From CAVPEV01 sp963703555 (GTDB lineage: Bacteria > Actinomycetota > Actinomycetes > Actinomycetales > Cellulomonadaceae), in NCBI GenBank assembly GCA_963703555.1, contig CAVPEV010000043.1, positions 1 to 64,000 of the forward strand: 64,000 nt of DNA, written 5' to 3'. Shown here piece after piece: positions 61,796-64,000 of the stretch. The position numbers and the translations under genes are program-made. The notes beneath the pieces are model-generated. The model was not told where the DNA came from. It saw nothing but the letters and a program-made list of their open reading frames with translations, and did not search any database. How positions within the stretch are numbered: position 1 is the first letter of the stretch; every line of letters starts with the position of its first letter.

Positions 61796-63099
61796 CAGAC
61801 TGCCTCCACCCGCAGCACGGACGTCACCTGGTCGACCACGTCCAGGCCGCGCACCGCGGTCACCGTGGCCGCCAGGTCCGACTCCAGCGCCTGGTGCGTC
61901 GTCACGACGAGCCGGGCCAGACCGCCCACCTGGAGCTGACGGACCTCCTCGATGGACACGCCGTGCTCCGCGAAGACGCGCGCGACCTGGGCCAGCACGC
62001 CCGGCCGGTCCGCCACGTCGAGCCGGATCTGGTACCGGGTGCGGGCCGCGGAGGCCGGCAGGACCGGCAGTCCTGCGGACGCGGACTCGCCCGCGCCGAC
62101 CCCGTGGTTCACCCGGTGCCGCGCCACCGAGACGAGGTCGCCCAGCACGGCGGACGCGGTCGGCGCCCCGCCGGCCCCACGCCCGTAGAACATCAGCTCG
62201 CCAGCGGCCTCGGCCTCGACGAACACCGCGTTGTAGGCCCCGTGCACACCGGCCAGCGGGTGCTCGGCGGGCACCAGGGCCGGGTGCACCCGGGCGATGA
62301 CGCCGGCGTGGGTCCGCTCGGCCACGGCGAGCAGCTTGAGCACGTGCCCGGTGCGTCCGGCCCAGGCCACGTCCGCGGGCGTGACCCGACCGATGCCCTC
62401 ACGGTGCACGTCCGCGAGCGAGACCCGGGTGTGGAAGGCCAGCGAGGCCAGGATCGCGGTCTTCGCGGCAGCGTCGTAGCCCTCCACGTCCGCTGTGGGA
62501 TCGCCCTCGGCGTAGCCCAGCTGCCTCGCCTCGGCGACGGCCTCGGGCAGGCTGAGCCCCTCGGCGGCCATCCGGTCCAGCACGAAGTTCGTCGTCCCGT
62601 TGACGATGCCGAGCACCCGGCGCACCCGGTCGCCGGCCAGCGACTCGCGCAGCGGCCGGACGATGGGGATCGCCCCGGCGACGGCAGCCTCATAGCACAG
62701 GTCCACCCCGGCGGCGTCGGCTGCCTCGTACAGCGTCGGGCCGTCCTCGGCGAGCAGCGCCTTGTTCGCGGTGACGACGGCCGCGCCGTGACCCATCGCG
62801 TCGAGCAGCACGGTCCGCGCCGGCTCGATGCCCCCGATGAGCTCGACGACGACGTCGGCCCGGCCGACCAGCCCGGCCACGTCGGTGGTGAGCAACGTCC
62901 GGTCGACGACCGGGTCCCGCGGCGCGTCCAGGTCCCGCACACCGATCCCGACGAGGTCCAGTCCGCACCCGGCCCGCCGGGCCAGCTCGGCGCGTTGCGT
63001 GGTGAGCAGCCGCACCACCTCGGTGCCCACGACGCCGCAGCCCAGCAGCGCGATGCGCAGCGCCGGCGCGGGCCGGGGACCGTGCACGGCTGCGGTCAC
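61795..63099 (-). CDS. hom: Homoserine dehydrogenase
   Basis: A 434-residue enzyme reducing aspartate semialdehyde to homoserine. The nucleotide-binding site is RIALLGCGVVGTEVVRLLTT, the catalytic region includes VNGTTNFVLDRMAAEG and GYAEGDPTADVEGYDAAAKT with the substrate Lys/Asp residues, and an ACT domain (RYQIRLDVADRPGVLAQVAR) closes the protein, where threonine feedback would act. The GTG at 63099 has GGGGAGG 8 bases upstream. It follows lysA after about 100 bases without a gene. Confidence 0.94.
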   Translation of the reverse strand: MTAAVHGPRPAPALRIALLGCGVVGTEVVRLLTTQRAELARRAGCGLDLVGIGVRDLDAPRDPVVDRTLLTTDVAGLVGRADVVVELIGGIEPARTVLLDAMGHGAAVVTANKALLAEDGPTLYEAADAAGVDLCYEAAVAGAIPIVRPLRESLAGDRVRRVLGIVNGTTNFVLDRMAAEGLSLPEAVAEARQLGYAEGDPTADVEGYDAAAKTAILASLAFHTRVSLADVHREGIGRVTPADVAWAGRTGHVLKLLAVAERTHAGVIARVHPALVPAEHPLAGVHGAYNAVFVEAEAAGELMFYGRGAGGAPTASAVLGDLVSVARHRVNHGVGAGESASAGLPVLPASAARTRYQIRLDVADRPGVLAQVARVFAEHGVSIEEVRQLQVGGLARLVVTTHQALESDLAATVTAVRGLDVVDQVTSVLRVEAV

Positions 63100-63203
63100 G
63101 ACGTCGGCCTCCCCAGCGGCTCGGTCCCGGCGTCCGGGGCGAGCCGGGCGGGAGCGTCCAGGTGGGCCGGAGGTGCCCGGCCGGGACCCAGGATAGGGCC
63201 GGG

Positions 63204-64000
63204 TCAGCCCAGGTCGAGCGCCAGCAGGTCCGCCTCGGTCTCCCGCCGGACGAGAACCCGGCTGACGCCGTCGCGCACCGCGACGACGGGCGGGCGCGGG
63301 ACGAGGTTGTAGTTGGACGCCATGGACCGCCCATAGGCGCCGGTGGCCGGCACGGCCAGCAGGTCCCCGGCCGCCACGTCGGCGGGCAGCATGACGTCGC
63401 GGACGACGACGTCGCCGCTCTCGCAGTGCTTGCCCACCACCCGGGCGAGCACCGGTGCGACAGGCGACGTCCGGGAGGCCAGCTCCGCATGGTAGGCGGC
63501 GCCGTACAGGGCCGGGCGCAGGTTGTCGCTCATCCCGCCGTCCACGGACACGTAGGTCCGCACCCGGCCGTCGTCCAGCCGCACCGGCTTGACCGTGCCG
63601 ACGGTGTACAGGGTCAGGGTGCTCGGCCCGACGACGGCACGGCCGGGCTCCACCGAGATCCGGGGTACCGGGGTGCCCGTCTCGACGCACCCGGCGTCGA
63701 CCGCCGCGGCGATGTCCTTGGCCACCCGAGCCGGGTCCAACGCGACGTCGTCGGGCAGGTAGGCGATGCCGTACCCGCCGCCGAGGTCCACCTGAGGAAC
63801 GAGGTACCCGGTGCGCTCGGCGAGCTGGGCCCGCAGCCGGAGCACCGCCCGCGCGGCCACCTCGAAGCCGGTGGGGTCGAGGACCTGCGAGCCGATGTGG
63901 GAGTGGATGCCCAGCAGGTGCAGCTCCGGGCGGTCGAGCACCGCAAGCAGCGCGGTCATCGCCGGGGAGTCCTCGCCGGGCGCGGCGCTCACCGACAGGC
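63204..64000 (-). CDS. lysA: Diaminopimelate decarboxylase, C-terminal part (runs off the window)
   Basis: The last 265 codons of lysA, the final step of lysine synthesis. Landmarks: the substrate/PLP stretch LLGIHSHIGSQVLDPTGFEV, the PLP-phosphate loop VDLGGGYGIAYLPDDVA, ISVEPGRAVVGPSTLTLYTV, the active-site Cys in VVGKHCESGDVVVRDV and GAYGRSMASNYNLVPRP. The N-terminus, including the PLP lysine, lies beyond 64000. The frame continues open to the edge (reading ...CLSVSAAPGED). It lies just upstream of hom and is probably in the same transcription unit. Confidence 0.93.
   Translation of the reverse strand, partial: LSVSAAPGEDSPAMTALLAVLDRPELHLLGIHSHIGSQVLDPTGFEVAARAVLRLRAQLAERTGYLVPQVDLGGGYGIAYLPDDVALDPARVAKDIAAAVDAGCVETGTPVPRISVEPGRAVVGPSTLTLYTVGTVKPVRLDDGRVRTYVSVDGGMSDNLRPALYGAAYHAELASRTSPVAPVLARVVGKHCESGDVVVRDVMLPADVAAGDLLAVPATGAYGRSMASNYNLVPRPPVVAVRDGVSRVLVRRETEADLLALDLG

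Noticed and set aside
53271..63099. Frameshifts comparable to those in sufB in other genes
   Set aside because: All other housekeeping genes I traced are open from start to stop, so the errors appear confined to the left end of the window.

Overview
The window is high-GC DNA with actinobacterial gene order, GTG starts, many ATGA/GTGA overlaps between genes, an actinobacterial rRNA operon and leaderless promoters. Gene content (SUF system with SufR, steA/steB, NucS, WecA-prmC-prfA-rpmE-rho next to the ATP synthase, threonine genes next to lysA) points to the order Micrococcales, perhaps a Cellulomonas relative. That placement rests on gene order and protein motifs read by eye; no alignment was run.

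Left edge (1-870) does not belong to the rest. It holds broken pieces of a phage DUF2815-like protein and of a proteobacterial-type phosphoglycerate kinase, both carrying small frameshifts. Authentic actinobacterial sequence seems to start near 870 with the 3' end of an ECF transporter ATPase and bioN.

1.6-8.4 kb: SUF iron-sulfur operon on the minus strand (sufR-sufB-sufD-Rieske protein-sufC-sufS-sufU-sufT). A CAAC-N6-GTTG palindrome lies in front of sufR. sufB carries three single-base frameshifts. 8.5-11.2 kb, plus strand: a two-gene ABC exporter followed by heme A synthase.

11.2-25.4 kb, minus strand: TPR protein, HAD phosphatase, a small protein, a tlyA remnant, nadK, recN, steA, steB/mctB, a MraY-like transferase, MurJ-like flippase and glycosyltransferase, with pyrG and a Nudix hydrolase following. 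This is the conserved Rv1691-Rv1700 neighbourhood of mycobacteria with a lipid-linked-sugar cassette added, and with tlyA reduced to a 70-codon remnant.

25.8-31.7 kb: complete rRNA operon on the minus strand (16S, 23S, 5S; no spacer tRNA) with promoter, boxA-like elements, a 23S processing stem and an 18-bp terminator-like hairpin. 31.9-38.3 kb: a thioredoxin-fold/TPR protein, a lipoprotein and a membrane protein on the minus strand, with a long DivIVA/Scy-like coiled-coil protein and a small protein on the plus strand; this is the least characterised part. 38.3-44.6 kb: two hydrolases, a small zinc-ribbon-like protein, beta-glucosidase, NagA, NucS and DUF2550. 44.6-53.3 kb: the complete F1Fo ATP synthase operon with an AtpI-like gene and wecA. 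53.3-59.7 kb: tsaC, prmC, prfA, rpmE, an inverted glycosyltransferase and rho. 59.8-64.0 kb: thrB, thrC, hom and the 3' part of lysA.
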